Part shown: positions 5,931 through 6,004 of the stretch, one piece after another
Layout: each line of letters opens with the position of its first letter
Position numbering within the stretch: the stretch's first letter is position 1
DNA from: Gammaproteobacteria bacterium
GTDB taxonomy: Bacteria > Pseudomonadota > Gammaproteobacteria > Xanthomonadales > Wenzhouxiangellaceae
Assembly (NCBI GenBank): GCA_003561495.1
Contig: PWWM01000146.1
Coordinates: 1-6,004, forward strand
Direction of reading: 5' to 3'
DNA: 6,004 bases
Position numbers and translations under genes: made by a program
The notes under the pieces: generated by a model
The model's database searches: none
What the model saw: only the letters and a program-made list of their open reading frames with translations
What the model was told of the DNA's origin: nothing

Positions 5931-6004
5931 GTTCAGGGTTCAGGGTTCAGGGTTCAGGGTTCAGGGTTCAGTGTTCAGGGTTCAGGGTTCAGTGTTCAGG
6001 GTTC
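5931..6004. repeat. Heptamer tandem array (GTTCAGG)n, runs off the window
   Basis: Ten full 7-bp units plus GTTC reach the right edge, so total length is unknown. Eight units are GTTCAGG; units 6 (5966-5972) and 9 (5987-5993) are GTTCAGT. On the plus strand, GGG tracts recur every 7 bp with TTCA between them; six are consecutive from 5929 to 5966, enough for a G-quadruplex, and the two variants break the pattern. On the minus strand each unit holds TGA, so all three frames are closed ahead of the hydrolase gene. The array begins 9 bp before that gene's start codon and probably forms part of its leader or promoter region. Confidence 0.95.

Noticed and set aside
5931..6004. CRISPR array or plus-strand repeat protein
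   Set aside because: The units are contiguous 7-mers with no spacers. The plus strand is open in all frames (V-Q-G-S-G-F-R repeat) only because the unit lacks a stop on that strand; no start site or domain supports a protein.
1..6004. A previously undescribed multi-gene system
   Set aside because: All six genes belong to familiar families with intact motifs and ordinary lengths. Apart from the heptamer repeats nothing suggests a novel system in this window.

Overview
The window is GC-rich, densely coded bacterial DNA. A pair of lipid A late acyltransferases (PF03279 family) marks an outer-membrane-bearing Gram-negative. The AlkJ-like GMC dehydrogenase, the MidA-type methyltransferase and a bacterial pteridine reductase together suggest a gammaproteobacterium, perhaps near the Xanthomonadales or Chromatiales. 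That placement is inference from protein style only. There are six genes and no rRNA, tRNA, transposase, CRISPR or phage gene. Nothing here looks like a defence system or biosynthetic cluster.

Layout. Positions 1-3257 are one minus-strand unit, read right to left: a GMC-family FAD oxidoreductase (3257-1614), then after 24 bp a GTG-started lipid A acyltransferase (1589-657), then a second acyltransferase (660 to beyond position 1) joined to the first by an ATGA overlap. The two acyltransferases are about half identical in protein and look like an old tandem duplication. A 147-bp gap (3258-3404) holds a possible promoter for that unit and a long hairpin built from 7-bp repeats. A MidA/NDUFAF7-type methyltransferase (4580-3405, minus) and a pteridine reductase (4574-5329, plus) are divergent, and their start codons overlap in one 7-bp sequence. 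The pteridine reductase converges on an isochorismatase-family hydrolase (5921-5364, minus), which has a (GTTCAGG)n array just before its start codon, running off the right edge.

How the genes work together. The acyltransferases should add secondary acyl chains to lipid A at the inner membrane. The dehydrogenase shares their transcription unit but has no obvious lipid A role. The pteridine reductase points to reduced pterin or folate supply. The other genes look like unrelated housekeeping or accessory functions.

The main unexplained signal lies between the genes. All three inter-operon gaps contain tandem repeats with a 7-bp period, each with a different unit: AGACGGA/CCGTCTC, AAGGTGA and GTTCAGG. 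I found none inside the genes. They may belong to a genome-wide family of intergenic heptamer repeats, the most promising lead here.
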